Assembly: GCA_000437235.1 (NCBI GenBank)
Contig: FR897039.1
Location: forward strand, 17,147 to 58,528
Length of the DNA: 41,382 nt
Origin: Coprobacillus sp. CAG:826
GTDB taxonomy: Bacteria; Bacillota_I; Bacilli_A; RFN20; CAG-826
Direction: 5' to 3'
In this document: positions 7,954-16,037 of the stretch, one piece after another
Layout: each line of letters starts with the position of its first letter
Numbering within the stretch: the stretch's first letter is position 1
Position numbers and translations under genes: made by a program
Notes under the pieces: model-generated
Told to the model about the DNA's origin: nothing
What the model saw: only the letters and a program-made list of their open reading frames with translations
Databases searched by the model: none

Positions 7954-9330
7954 ATGAAATATCAAGTGGGTCACTTACTTTATATTGTTAAAGAAATGAA
8001 AGAAAGATATATCGGTTCTTATGTTCATCGTTTTCAAGAATATTCTAAAACCGATTATTTTTTAAGTTTTTCTAAAGCAAAAAATGAAAGACTTTTTATT
8101 TCTTTACAGTCTTCTCACCCTATGGTGGATATCGTTACGCATAACGCTTCTACTTTTAGTGCCTTAGGAACACCTTTATTTTTGCAATTAAGAAAAGAAC
8201 TTGATCATGCTTTTTTAGAAGACGTTGAGGTTTGGAATCAAGACCGCATTTTAGCGTTACGTTTATCTTGCACAAATGAAATCTATCAAACCCATACTCG
8301 TTATTTAGTTATTGAATTAATTACCGGAAACGCGAATCTTTTATTTTTAGATGAAGATAAAACCATTTTAGCGCTTTATCGTAGCACTTCTATTGACGCG
8401 AATCGACCCTTATTAAAAGGAATTACTTATACGCTTCCAACGCAAAATGATACGTTTAAAAAGGAAATTGAAGTTCTTCCCTATTCTTTATCCAGTTTCT
8501 TTGATTTATATGAAAAAGAAGTGGAAGATAAAAGAAGAAAAGATCAATACGCTATCGTGATTAAAACAATTAAAAGTCAAAAAAAGGCATTGATGAAGAA
8601 AAAGAAAAACCAAATGACGGATTATCAAAATGCCTTAGGGGCAGAAAAATATAAAATGTATGGTGATTTACTCTTTACTTATTTATATACATTAAAAGAT
8701 ACGAGTAACGAAGTCGTTATTGAAGACGTCACCATTCCTTTAGATCCTTTAAAGAGTTTAAAAGATAATGCCGTAAATTATTATAAAAAATATCAAAAAT
8801 CCAAAAGTGCTTTAGAGCATCTTACTATCCAAATAAAAGAAACCGATGAAGATATCACTTATTTTACCCTATTAGAAGAACAATGGAATCACGCAAGCGA
8901 AAAAGAACTTCAAGAAATGTATATTGAATTAGTGGATAATAACTATATCAAAGTGAAAAAAGGTAAGGTAAAAAAAGAAAAGAAAGCCTTTGAACCTTAT
9001 TTCACTTCTTACCATCAAGTGAAAATTGGTTATGGAAAAAATAATCTTCAAAACGATTATTTAACTTTCCATCTAAGTAAGAAAAAAGGTTATTTCTTAC
9101 ATGTTAAAGATCATCCAGGTTCTCATGTGGTCATTTTTGATGAACATCCTACGAAAGAAGTTATCGAATATGCCGCTTCTATTGCGCTTTATCTCGGTGG
9201 TTTTTTAGATGGTGATGTCATTTATACCCCATTAAATGAAGTCATGAAGACAACAAAAAAAGGTTTAGTACAATTAAAGAAATACCAAACCTTACACATT
9301 TCTTCTTTACCAAAAGATTTCTCACTTTAG
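7954..9330 (+). CDS. rqcH: RqcH/NFACT family ribosome quality control protein, compact form
   Basis: I place the start at ATG 7954, seven bases after GAGGTG. The frame also opens at a GTG at 7945, but that GTG is part of the Shine-Dalgarno. The result is 458 residues. The NFACT-N domain (about 1-180) keeps the Asp97-Arg98 pair (NQDRILAL) needed in RqcH for tRNA binding. A lysine-rich coiled coil follows (about 185-315). The C-terminal NFACT-R domain reads YGKNNLQNDYLTF and LHVKDHPGSHVVI. The family member in Bacillus has about 570 residues and carries a helix-hairpin-helix region between NFACT-N and the coiled coil, which I cannot find here. RqcH adds alanine tails to nascent chains on split 50S subunits. 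Older names are FbpA or fibronectin-binding protein. The gene converges on trmL with a 9-base overlap. Confidence 0.88.
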   Translation: MKYQVGHLLYIVKEMKERYIGSYVHRFQEYSKTDYFLSFSKAKNERLFISLQSSHPMVDIVTHNASTFSALGTPLFLQLRKELDHAFLEDVEVWNQDRILALRLSCTNEIYQTHTRYLVIELITGNANLLFLDEDKTILALYRSTSIDANRPLLKGITYTLPTQNDTFKKEIEVLPYSLSSFFDLYEKEVEDKRRKDQYAIVIKTIKSQKKALMKKKKNQMTDYQNALGAEKYKMYGDLLFTYLYTLKDTSNEVVIEDVTIPLDPLKSLKDNAVNYYKKYQKSKSALEHLTIQIKETDEDITYFTLLEEQWNHASEKELQEMYIELVDNNYIKVKKGKVKKEKKAFEPYFTSYHQVKIGYGKNNLQNDYLTFHLSKKKGYFLHVKDHPGSHVVIFDEHPTKEVIEYAASIALYLGGFLDGDVIYTPLNEVMKTTKKGLVQLKKYQTLHISSLPKDFSL

Positions 9331-9843
9331 TTCTTCGTTTTCTAAAAAGTCTTCGCCTTTAATGACTTCTTCCGTACTTAAGCCAAAGAAGTTTTGTTGG
9401 CGTAGCACTTCATAAGCGACTAAAGAAACACAATTCGATAAATTTAAACTTCTTGCACTCGGCACCATAGGAATTCGTAAACAACGATCCATGTGGGCTC
9501 TTAGTATATCATGAGGAATGCCAGTAGATTCTCTTCCAAACATGATATAGTAATCATGACCGATTCTAGAAAAATCTTGATGGGAATAGACTTTTTTCCC
9601 ATACCTTGTAATATAATAAATATCGGCATTGGGATGTTGGTTTAAAAAGTCATCCATATTCTCATAAAGCGTATAGGATAACCCTTCAATATAATCCATG
9701 CCGGCTCTTTTTAACGATTTATCATCGATAGAAAAAACTAAAGGACCAATAATATGTAAAGAAGCACCAATGGCTTTCGCAGTGCGCATAATATTACCGG
9801 TATTCGCAGGTTTTTCTGGTTGATATAAAATGATATGGAGCAT
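9322..9843 (-). CDS. trmL: tRNA (cytidine/uridine-34 2'-O)-methyltransferase TrmL
   Basis: 173 residues, full length for this SPOUT family. It methylates the ribose of the wobble base in tRNA-Leu isoacceptors using S-adenosylmethionine. The knot motifs are all visible: PANTGNIMRTA near residue 12, MFGRESTGIP near residue 101, and RIPMVPSARSLNLSNCVSL near residue 123. Together they form the cofactor pocket. The ATG sits behind AGAGGTG. The minus-strand leader has a possible extended -10 (TGC-TATAGT). The gene diverges from the phosphotransferase gene with only 51 bases between them. Confidence 0.95.
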   Translation of the reverse strand: MLHIILYQPEKPANTGNIMRTAKAIGASLHIIGPLVFSIDDKSLKRAGMDYIEGLSYTLYENMDDFLNQHPNADIYYITRYGKKVYSHQDFSRIGHDYYIMFGRESTGIPHDILRAHMDRCLRIPMVPSARSLNLSNCVSLVAYEVLRQQNFFGLSTEEVIKGEDFLENEELK

Positions 9844-9894
9844 GATTCAACACCTCTATATCACTATAGCATAACTCCATAAGGAAGTGAAAAT

Positions 9895-10713
9895 ATGATT
9901 GAAGAAATTGAAAATATCCTGCATCAAAAAGTCGAAACTATCGAGCCTCTTTTTGTTGGTTTAAGTAATGACCATGTTTTAATCAATCATACTTTCTTTG
10001 TTCGTATTGAAAAAAAGAATGGAAGAAAAGATGTTACACCTAAAGAAGAAGCCTGGATAGAAGAAAAATATGGAAATCTATTTCATCCTTCTTTTCCTAC
10101 TCTCTTTTTTGATGTGGATAAAAATATAAAAATCTCATTATATCAACCGCATTTTGAGGAATTTTCTTCTTTAAATGCTACAAAAGAACAGCTAAAGCAA
10201 ATCGCTACTCTTTTAAAAAGACTACATGCACTGAAAGAAGGTAAAGACCATCTATCTTCTTTTGAACCTTTAAAACGAATGCACTACTATCGAAACGAAG
10301 CACAAGTTGAACCGCATCCTTTAGAAAAAGATATTGAAGAAAATTATACAAAATATGATCAAGATCTCGTTATATGTCATCATGATGTAGTGCCTGGTAA
10401 TCTATTAATAAAGGATGGTCATATTGAACTCATCGATTTTGAATATGTAGGACTCGATGACCCTTATTTTGATTTAGCGTCTTTTATTAGTGAAAATAAT
10501 ATCCGTGACCAACAAATGATTTTCTTTTTCTTAGCATCTTACTTTTTAAGAAAGCCCCAAGAAAAAGAAATTGAAAAGTTTGCTTATTATTTAAAGCTCA
10601 ATGATTTATTATGGTATTATTGGGCGTTGATGATGGAAAGAAAAACGCATCAAGAAGTTTATCAAGAAATCGCTAAAGAAAAAGAAGAACATTTACGTTC
10701 TCCTTTTCTATAA
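9895..10713 (+). CDS. Choline/ethanolamine kinase-like (APH fold) phosphotransferase
   Basis: 272 residues with ATG behind AAGGAAGTG. The protein-kinase-like catalytic loop is present as CHHDVVPGNLL (about residues 162-172, His-x-Asp with the downstream Asn), followed by the metal-binding IDFEYVGLDDPYFDLASFI. The 'DFEY...DP.FDLA' form is characteristic of the choline kinase/LicA branch rather than aminoglycoside phosphotransferases. The substrate may be choline, ethanolamine or a related alcohol used in surface decoration. No lic or tag genes are adjacent, so the substrate stays open. Its end overlaps the end of the convergent hydrolase gene by 6 bases. Confidence 0.85.
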   Translation: MIEEIENILHQKVETIEPLFVGLSNDHVLINHTFFVRIEKKNGRKDVTPKEEAWIEEKYGNLFHPSFPTLFFDVDKNIKISLYQPHFEEFSSLNATKEQLKQIATLLKRLHALKEGKDHLSSFEPLKRMHYYRNEAQVEPHPLEKDIEENYTKYDQDLVICHHDVVPGNLLIKDGHIELIDFEYVGLDDPYFDLASFISENNIRDQQMIFFFLASYFLRKPQEKEIEKFAYYLKLNDLLWYYWALMMERKTHQEVYQEIAKEKEEHLRSPFL

Positions 10714-11124
10714 GCCACAATTTTCTCCCGTAGAAGAATTATAAAAACAATGATTTTTAAACCGCCCTGCTAAGGTTCCCCAAAAGTTCTCTTTGCAGGG
10801 ATTTCCTTTTTCTGGGGCTTGGAAATATAAAGCAGAATACGCAGGATATGCGCGCCAGAACTTAATACACTGTAAAGCAATTCTTCTTTCTTGCGTTGTA
10901 GGCGCGGAGATAAATAATGGGGTTTGTGTGCCTTCAAAGGCGTTCGGTTGCATAATGACATCTTCTAAAGTTTTTAACTTTTTAAACGGCGAACATTTTG
11001 CGACCACACGATTCACAACAACATTGCCCACTAATTTCATTCCAAAAACACCTTCCCCTTGTGCTTCTGAACGCATAATTTTACATAAAAGAACTAAATC
11101 TTTTTCTCGATAGGTTACTCGCAT
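10708..11124 (-). CDS. Cell wall hydrolase, SleB/CwlJ catalytic domain
   Basis: 138 residues, which matches CwlJ (a bare catalytic domain) rather than SleB (signal peptide plus peptidoglycan-binding domain). The family's catalytic Glu lies in MRSEAQGEG (Glu20), followed by GMKLVGNVVVNRV and then MQPNAFEGTQ, the usual 'QF/AF' block. The C-terminal third carries four cysteines (in ALQCIKF, NPCKENF, NHCFYN and ENCGL). No signal peptide is visible. In Bacillus, CwlJ degrades spore cortex and depends on GerQ. No gerQ lies nearby, so a spore role is only possible, and a vegetative wall role cannot be excluded. Confidence 0.85.
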   Translation of the reverse strand: MRVTYREKDLVLLCKIMRSEAQGEGVFGMKLVGNVVVNRVVAKCSPFKKLKTLEDVIMQPNAFEGTQTPLFISAPTTQERRIALQCIKFWRAYPAYSALYFQAPEKGNPCKENFWGTLAGRFKNHCFYNSSTGENCGL

Positions 11125-11198
11125 GTTTTCTCACCCACTTTTAATTTATGCTTGAAAATGCAAGTAGGCACTAAATGTAAAAGAAAATTCATTCTTCT

Positions 11199-11230
11199 TA
11201 AAAAAAAGACGGTAGCTTTTCGCTATCGTC
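11199..11230 (-). terminator. Rho-independent terminator of the tal-ppa operon
   Basis: On the minus strand, GACGATAGC-GAAAA-GCTACCGTC forms a 9-bp stem with one G-U pair and is followed by a run of T (plus strand A-run 11200-11207). It lies 16 bases beyond the transaldolase stop codon. Confidence 0.9.
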
Positions 11231-11245
11231 CTTATTTTCTTTTTT

Positions 11246-11881
11246 TTACTTTTTGCTTGCTTCTCTAAAAATCGCTAAGCCATTATCAGTTAATGGATCT
11301 TTCACCATTTTTTCTAAAACCGCGAATGGAACGGTAGCGATATCAGCACCCGCTAAAGCGGCTTGTTCAATGTGCGCTAAGTTACGGATACTTGCCGCAA
11401 TGACTTGGGTATCATAACCATAATTATTAATCATGGTCATAATCTTTTCGATTAATTCAGCGCCTGAATGACCCGCATCATCTACTCTTCCCATAAATGG
11501 GGAAATGTAGGTAGCTCCAGCTTCACAGGCCATAATCGCTTGTGGAACGGAGAATACGAGGGTGACATTCGTGTGAATACCTAATTTAGAAAGTTGAGAA
11601 GTTGCGGCAATACCCTCCATCGTCATAGGAATTTTAATAACGATGTTGGGATGGATTTTTGCCAATTTCTTTGCTTCTTCCACCATTTCTTCCGCACTCG
11701 CTTCTTGCACTTCTGCGGAAATTGGACCATCAATTAACTCAACAATTTCTTTTACAACATCTTCAAGTTGACGTCCTTCTTTAGCGATTAATGATGGGTT
11801 GGTGGTTGCACCGGAAATGACGCCCCATTTTGAAGCAATACGAATATGTTCAATATTCGCGGTATCAATAAATAATTTCAT
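11246..11881 (-). CDS. tal: Transaldolase, TalC/FSA-type small family
   Basis: 211 residues, starting MKLFIDTANI. The Schiff-base lysine is Lys83 in VIKIPMT. Members of this decameric-type family are either fructose-6-phosphate aldolases or transaldolases. The position equivalent to FSA Tyr131 is Phe129 here (YISPFMGRVDD), and the residue equivalent to FSA Ala129 is Ser127. Both are transaldolase-type, so I predict interconversion of sedoheptulose-7-P and glyceraldehyde-3-P with erythrose-4-P and fructose-6-P in the non-oxidative pentose phosphate pathway. It lies 5 bases after ppa and a strong terminator follows. Confidence 0.9.
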   Translation of the reverse strand: MKLFIDTANIEHIRIASKWGVISGATTNPSLIAKEGRQLEDVVKEIVELIDGPISAEVQEASAEEMVEEAKKLAKIHPNIVIKIPMTMEGIAATSQLSKLGIHTNVTLVFSVPQAIMACEAGATYISPFMGRVDDAGHSGAELIEKIMTMINNYGYDTQVIAASIRNLAHIEQAALAGADIATVPFAVLEKMVKDPLTDNGLAIFREASKK

Positions 11882-11886
11882 TTACT

Positions 11887-12426
11887 TTATTCTCCTTTTT
11901 TACCGAATTTTTCATCATAGGCTTTTATATAGCGATCAATGATGGCTATCGCTTTTTCTCGTCCTTCAATATCAAAGACTTGTGTTTGTTTTCCTTCTAA
12001 GCTTTTATACACTTTAAAAAAGTGACAAATTTCATCAAAGATATGATCAGGTAATTCTTTAATCTCACGATACTTCCCGTAAATTGGGTCGTGAGCGCAT
12101 ACAGCGATGATTTTTTCATCTTCTAAACCTGAATCAACCATATTGATGATGCCGATAGGATAGCATTGTACAAGAGCTAATGGAACAATAGGCTCTGAAC
12201 ATATTACTAATACGTCGAGTGGATCATTATCTCCAGCATAAGTCCGTGGAATGAAACCATAATTCTGTGGATAGTGTGTGGAAGTATAGAGAATTCGATC
12301 TAAAACTAAAGCACCAGTTTGTTTATCGAGTTCGTACTTATTTTTGCATCCAGCAGGGATTTCAATACAGGCAACGAAATCATCAGGATGAATACGATCT
12401 TTGGATACATCATGCCAAATATTCAT
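11887..12426 (-). CDS. ppa: Inorganic pyrophosphatase, family I
   Basis: I choose the ATG at 12426, which follows AGGAGG at seven bases. A start 18 bases further upstream would place the Shine-Dalgarno inside the gene. The product is 179 residues. It hydrolyses cytosolic PPi to phosphate and pulls biosynthetic reactions forward. The signature GDNDPLDVLV supplies Asp66, Asp68 and Asp71, corresponding to E. coli Asp65, Asp67 and Asp70, and YPQNYGFIP precedes it. Family I in a Bacillota is notable only because many relatives use the Mn-dependent family II enzyme (PpaC). It is first in a two-gene operon with tal. Confidence 0.95.
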   Translation of the reverse strand: MNIWHDVSKDRIHPDDFVACIEIPAGCKNKYELDKQTGALVLDRILYTSTHYPQNYGFIPRTYAGDNDPLDVLVICSEPIVPLALVQCYPIGIINMVDSGLEDEKIIAVCAHDPIYGKYREIKELPDHIFDEICHFFKVYKSLEGKQTQVFDIEGREKAIAIIDRYIKAYDEKFGKKGE

Positions 12427-12462
12427 ATATTTCCTCCTAGACATAAGTGTAGCACATTTTTA

Positions 12463-12491
12463 TTCATAAGCATACGAAATAATGATATAAT
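12463..12491 (+). promoter_or_regulatory. Promoter of the thioredoxin-like lipoprotein gene
   Basis: TTCATA, 17 bases, then TATAAT, with an additional TG one base upstream of the -10 (extended -10). It lies in the short divergent region between ppa and the lipoprotein gene. Confidence 0.65.
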
Positions 12492-12518
12492 AACTAAAAA
12501 AGAAAGGGGTGTTACTAG

Positions 12519-13058
12519 ATGAAATCAAAAAAATGGTTACTATTATTTCTTGTTTTTCTTTCGTCTTGTCAAAGCACTTCTTTTTATCCTGAGGAAGATA
12601 AAATTCCTTTACAAAAAAACGAAAACTATCAAAAGCCCCAAGATGTTCCCTATGAAAAATTAGAATATGAAAATTATTCCGAAGTTTGTACAGTAAATTC
12701 TATCTTAGAAAAAATTGAGAAAAAAGAAAGCTTTGCTATGTATTTATACACTAAAACATGTGGAAGCTGTTTACGAATAAAACCACTTTTTATGAAATAT
12801 ATTATTGAAACAAAATATGTTTTTTCAACCATAGAACTTAACGCTAGCGGAAATAGTCTAGAAGAAATTGAAAATGGATTAGGTACACTTTATCCCTCTT
12901 ATTTTGGAAAAAACGAATATGGAGGGTATCCTTTTTCTACTCCACATTTTTATTTCTTTTTAAACGGAGAAATGAAAAATGATGCGGGCAAGCCCGAAAA
13001 AGATAATAATTATTCGTATTTCGTTTCCTTTATGAATCGTTATGTAAAAGAAGCTTAA
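12519..13058 (+). CDS. Thioredoxin-like lipoprotein with a CGSC motif
   Basis: 179 residues. A lipoprotein signal with lipobox LSSC (Cys17) indicates a membrane-anchored extracytoplasmic protein. After a charged spacer, a thioredoxin-like core carries YLYTKTCGSCLRIKP, a CxxC site at Cys81/Cys84 with the usual strand before it. The segment TPHFYFFLNGEM occupies the place of the thioredoxin cis-Pro loop (preceding residue Thr). It could be an extracellular disulfide reductase, oxidase or thiol sensor. It stands alone with its own promoter and terminator and there is no CcdA partner nearby. The fold is inferred from motifs only. Confidence 0.75.
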   Translation: MKSKKWLLLFLVFLSSCQSTSFYPEEDKIPLQKNENYQKPQDVPYEKLEYENYSEVCTVNSILEKIEKKESFAMYLYTKTCGSCLRIKPLFMKYIIETKYVFSTIELNASGNSLEEIENGLGTLYPSYFGKNEYGGYPFSTPHFYFFLNGEMKNDAGKPEKDNNYSYFVSFMNRYVKEA

Positions 13059-13062
13059 AAAA

Positions 13063-13092
13063 GCCAAGAGCAAAAAACTCTTGACTTTTTTT
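13063..13092. terminator. Bidirectional terminator between the lipoprotein gene and lysR
   Basis: CAAGAG (13065-13070), a 7-base A-rich loop, CTCTTG (13078-13083), then a T-run on the plus strand. The minus strand also ends in a T-run after the stem, so it can serve both convergent genes. Confidence 0.8.
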
Positions 13093-13990
13093 ATAATGTC
13101 GTTTGTTTAGTCTCTTGATAGATTCGATAAATCTCTTGAAGAATGGAAATCGCATTAAATGAATCATTATAAACAATATTGGTTTCACGGATCATACTTA
13201 AATTTTCAATGGGAAGAGCGATTAGTTTATTTTTCTTAATTTCATCTAAACATGCACTTCTAGCTAAAATCGATACGCCTAGGTTTTTTCTTACTAAGTC
13301 TTTAATGGTGGCAATGTTATCAACTTCTAAGACGACATTAAAATCTTCTACACTTTCATTCATAGCAATTAAAGTAGAATGAAACTGGGTTCTTGTAGCG
13401 GATCCCGGAAGACGTAATATCATCTTTTCTTTCTTTAAATCATTAATGGTAATCATGGAGCGTTTCGCTAAACGATTATCTTTTGAAAGAATACAAACCA
13501 GATAATCGGTATCTAAAAGTAATGATTTATATTTTAAAGGATTCGCCTTTTCCTCAATAATCGCTAAGTCAATCTCAAAATTATCTAATTTACTATAAAG
13601 ATTTTTTATGGTGTCAGTAATTACCGTTATATTTAAATTATCGATTTCATTACTACATTTTGCTAAAACCACCATCATAATATTACTTTCTGAAGTGTGG
13701 GTAATACCAATTCTTAGGTTGGTAATATTTCTCTGATATCCTTTAATTTCTTGCTCCATTTTCTCATAAAGCGCAAGAATTTTTTTAGCGTAATTTACCG
13801 CAATTTTGCCTTCTTCCGTTAATAGAATATCGTTTTTCTTACGAATTACTAGGCGAATTTGAAATTCTTCTTCTAGTTGCTGAATGTGATGACTAACGGC
13901 TGGTTGGGTCATGGATAATTCTTCTGCCACTTTGGTGAAGTTTTTTAGTTCAGCAAGTTTTAATAAGGTAATCAATTTGTTATCGATCAT
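13091..13990 (-). CDS. LysR-family transcriptional regulator
   Basis: 299 residues, typical for the family. An N-terminal winged helix-turn-helix (FTKVAEELSMTQPAVSHHIQ, about residues 18-37) is followed by a type-2 periplasmic-binding-like effector domain (about 92-295, beginning LRIGITHTSES). The ATG follows AAGGAGAA. It is divergent from the membrane protein, antiporter and MgtC operon, the classic arrangement for a LysR regulator and its target, and two inverted repeats lie between them (14016-14059). The ligand is unknown. A cation or stress signal is a guess from the context. Confidence 0.93.
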   Translation of the reverse strand: MIDNKLITLLKLAELKNFTKVAEELSMTQPAVSHHIQQLEEEFQIRLVIRKKNDILLTEEGKIAVNYAKKILALYEKMEQEIKGYQRNITNLRIGITHTSESNIMMVVLAKCSNEIDNLNITVITDTIKNLYSKLDNFEIDLAIIEEKANPLKYKSLLLDTDYLVCILSKDNRLAKRSMITINDLKKEKMILRLPGSATRTQFHSTLIAMNESVEDFNVVLEVDNIATIKDLVRKNLGVSILARSACLDEIKKNKLIALPIENLSMIRETNIVYNDSFNAISILQEIYRIYQETKQTTL

Positions 13991-14015
13991 GGTATTATTT
14001 CTCCTTAACTATAAA

Positions 14016-14059
14016 TTTTATTTATGCAACTAAATAAAAAGATAATTTCTCTTTATCTT
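14016..14059. promoter_or_regulatory. Two inverted repeats, candidate LysR binding sites
   Basis: TTTTATTTA (14016-14024), 6 bases, TAAATAAAA (14031-14039) is a perfect 9-bp dyad. Within it lies T-N11-A spacing typical of LysR boxes. A second perfect dyad follows, AAGATAA (14039-14045), 7 bases, TTATCTT (14053-14059), one helical turn or two further on. Both lie in the 127 bases between lysR and the divergent operon. Confidence 0.55.
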
Positions 14060-14117
14060 GCTTTCATTATATAGTAGGCGTTAGGAAAGCGCAATCCTAA
14101 AGAAAGGAGAAATCAAA

Positions 14118-14579
14118 ATGAACTTCAAAAAGTTTCAATCCGTGGTCATGTCTTATAACCTTCGACACTACGGATTTGGATCTTCTAGTTATTTTAAAAG
14201 GTCATTAGAACTCACGGATACTTCGCCTGTCAGTGCTGTTTCTATTTTAAAATTAAGCTATGAAGAATTTGGTTTAAGAAAAACCGTCCTTACGAACATC
14301 TCTCTTTTCTTAGGACTTGCTCTTATTCTAGGGGGATTTGATGTCTTATCTTTTTATGTGAGCAATACGCTTTATTCCTCTTTATTACATTTAGTCCCCT
14401 TTTTACTTTTTATAAGAAAGTTCGATGTTTTATCACAAAGAGGAAAACACCAAACACTACTCTTTTTCTATTTAATCATTACTTTTATTTTTCATTTTTA
14501 TGGGTTATTATCGCTTTTTTTCATCATCATGTATGAAAACATGATTGCGATTACCACTTTAAAAGGAGGTCTTTATTAA
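14118..14579 (+). CDS. Small membrane protein of unknown function
   Basis: 153 residues with ATG behind AAAGGAG. About 55 soluble N-terminal residues, including RHYGFGSSSYFKRS, are followed by three or four hydrophobic segments (about 58-76, 80-98, 114-134 and 128-150). I recognise no family. It is the first gene of the operon with the CPA2 antiporter, whose Shine-Dalgarno lies inside its last codons and whose ATG is one base after its stop. That close link suggests an accessory or regulatory subunit of the antiporter. Confidence 0.7.
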   Translation: MNFKKFQSVVMSYNLRHYGFGSSSYFKRSLELTDTSPVSAVSILKLSYEEFGLRKTVLTNISLFLGLALILGGFDVLSFYVSNTLYSSLLHLVPFLLFIRKFDVLSQRGKHQTLLFFYLIITFIFHFYGLLSLFFIIMYENMIAITTLKGGLY

Positions 14580-14580
14580 T

Positions 14581-16023
14581 ATGACACTCATCGAGAAACT
14601 TCATATTACTTCACCCGTTAGTATTGCGATTATTTCTATCGCGATTATGTTATTTGCTGGTTTTTTTCTTACAAGAATCACCAAGCTTTTAAAACTACCT
14701 AACGTAACAGCTTATATTGTTGCAGGAATTTTAATTGGTCCCTTTTGTCTTGATTTAATTCCTCCTTCATTTGTAGAAGGTACAAGTTTTCTAGCGGATA
14801 TCGCTTTAGCTTTCATTGCTTTTAGTACCGGAGAATTTTTTCGCTTTGAAACACTAAAGAAAAACGGAATGAAAGTCGTTATTATTACTGTTTTTGAAGC
14901 TTTAGCGGCTACCATCATCGTGTTTTTAGTTTGTTATTTCATCTTACGATTAAATTTAGCTTTCTCTATTGTTTTAGGCGCTTTAGCAGCGGCTACCGCC
15001 CCTGCTTCTACGATGATGACCATTCGTCAAACGGGCGCTAAAGGAGATTTCGTTGATACGCTTTTACAAGTCGTCGCTTTAGATGACGTAGTGGGCCTTA
15101 TTGCTTATAGTATTGCGATTTCCATCGCCATTGCTTCTAAAAGTGGAAATGTAAGTTTTATTAGCATTGTTAAGCCGATTGGGCTTAATTTACTCGCTTT
15201 AATTATCGGTGGTTTATTCGGTTTATTCATGAAAGTGATGATGCCGAAAAAGCGGACCAAGGATAATCGATTAATTATTTCCATTGCTTTATTATTTGCC
15301 TTCTGCGGACTTTGTTCATTATTTGATATTTCCCCATTATTAGGATGTATGTGTATGGGGACCATTTATATTAATACCACGAACGATGATAAGTTATTTA
15401 AGCAACTCAATTATTTCACCCCACCGATCTTACTTTTATTCTTTGTTCGTTCAGGTGTGTCCTTTGATTTAAAAGCCTTAGTATCCTCTTCTTCTATCGG
15501 GTCGGTTCCTATTATTGTCATTGGTGTTGTCTACTTCTTTATCCGAATCGTCGGAAAATATGGAGGGGCTTATGCGGGATGTCTCATTGCTAAAAAAGAT
15601 AAAAAAGTTAGAAATTATCTTGGTTTAGCTTTAATTCCTCAAGCGGGGGTCGCTATCGGATTAGCGGCCTTAGGAGCAAGAGCAATTGGTGGAGAAGATG
15701 GCGTCGCCTTAGAAACTATCATCTTAGCGTCCAGTGTTTTATATGAATTAATCGGTCCTGCTTTAGCTAAATTATCATTATATTTATCTAAATCTTATGG
15801 GGATACTGCTGAAGTTTCTTCTCCTGTTATAGAAGAAAAAGCGCCTTTAACGAAAGAAGAAAAAGTAACGAAAAATGACTTAATTGAACAAGTAAAACAA
15901 ATTCAAGAACATGTTCCTCTTCATTCTGATACTTCAATATCAGAAGAAGAACAGGCTTTCTTAGAAGCCGCTGAAGAGCTTTATTATCCGAATATCAATC
16001 ATAGATATATAAATAAAAGATAA
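14581..16023 (+). CDS. CPA2-family monovalent cation/proton antiporter
   Basis: 480 residues. About 12-13 membrane segments cover residues 1-395. The ion site is the double aspartate Asp168-Asp169 in VVALDDVVGL, the electrogenic (NapA/NhaA-like) form. Other family marks are LPNVTAYIVAGILIGP and ALIPQAGVAIGLA. A hydrophilic tail of about 85 residues (KAPLTKEEKVTKNDL to the end) is extra and may be regulatory. No TrkA/RCK domain is present. It probably exchanges Na+ (or K+) for H+ at the cytoplasmic membrane. It lies in the middle of an operon and converges on the ATP synthase operon, whose c subunit looks Na+-selective. Confidence 0.9.
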   Translation: MTLIEKLHITSPVSIAIISIAIMLFAGFFLTRITKLLKLPNVTAYIVAGILIGPFCLDLIPPSFVEGTSFLADIALAFIAFSTGEFFRFETLKKNGMKVVIITVFEALAATIIVFLVCYFILRLNLAFSIVLGALAAATAPASTMMTIRQTGAKGDFVDTLLQVVALDDVVGLIAYSIAISIAIASKSGNVSFISIVKPIGLNLLALIIGGLFGLFMKVMMPKKRTKDNRLIISIALLFAFCGLCSLFDISPLLGCMCMGTIYINTTNDDKLFKQLNYFTPPILLLFFVRSGVSFDLKALVSSSSIGSVPIIVIGVVYFFIRIVGKYGGAYAGCLIAKKDKKVRNYLGLALIPQAGVAIGLAALGARAIGGEDGVALETIILASSVLYELIGPALAKLSLYLSKSYGDTAEVSSPVIEEKAPLTKEEKVTKNDLIEQVKQIQEHVPLHSDTSISEEEQAFLEAAEELYYPNINHRYINKR

Positions 16024-16037
16024 GGAGATGATTTTCT

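Noticed and set aside
10793..11113. Open frame on the plus strand opposite the CwlJ-like gene
   Set aside because: It has no ribosome binding site or family motif and mirrors a well-supported gene on the other strand.
11246..11881. Fructose-6-phosphate aldolase activity for the TalC/FSA protein
   Set aside because: The discriminating position is Phe129 with Ser127, the transaldolase pattern, rather than Tyr and Ala.
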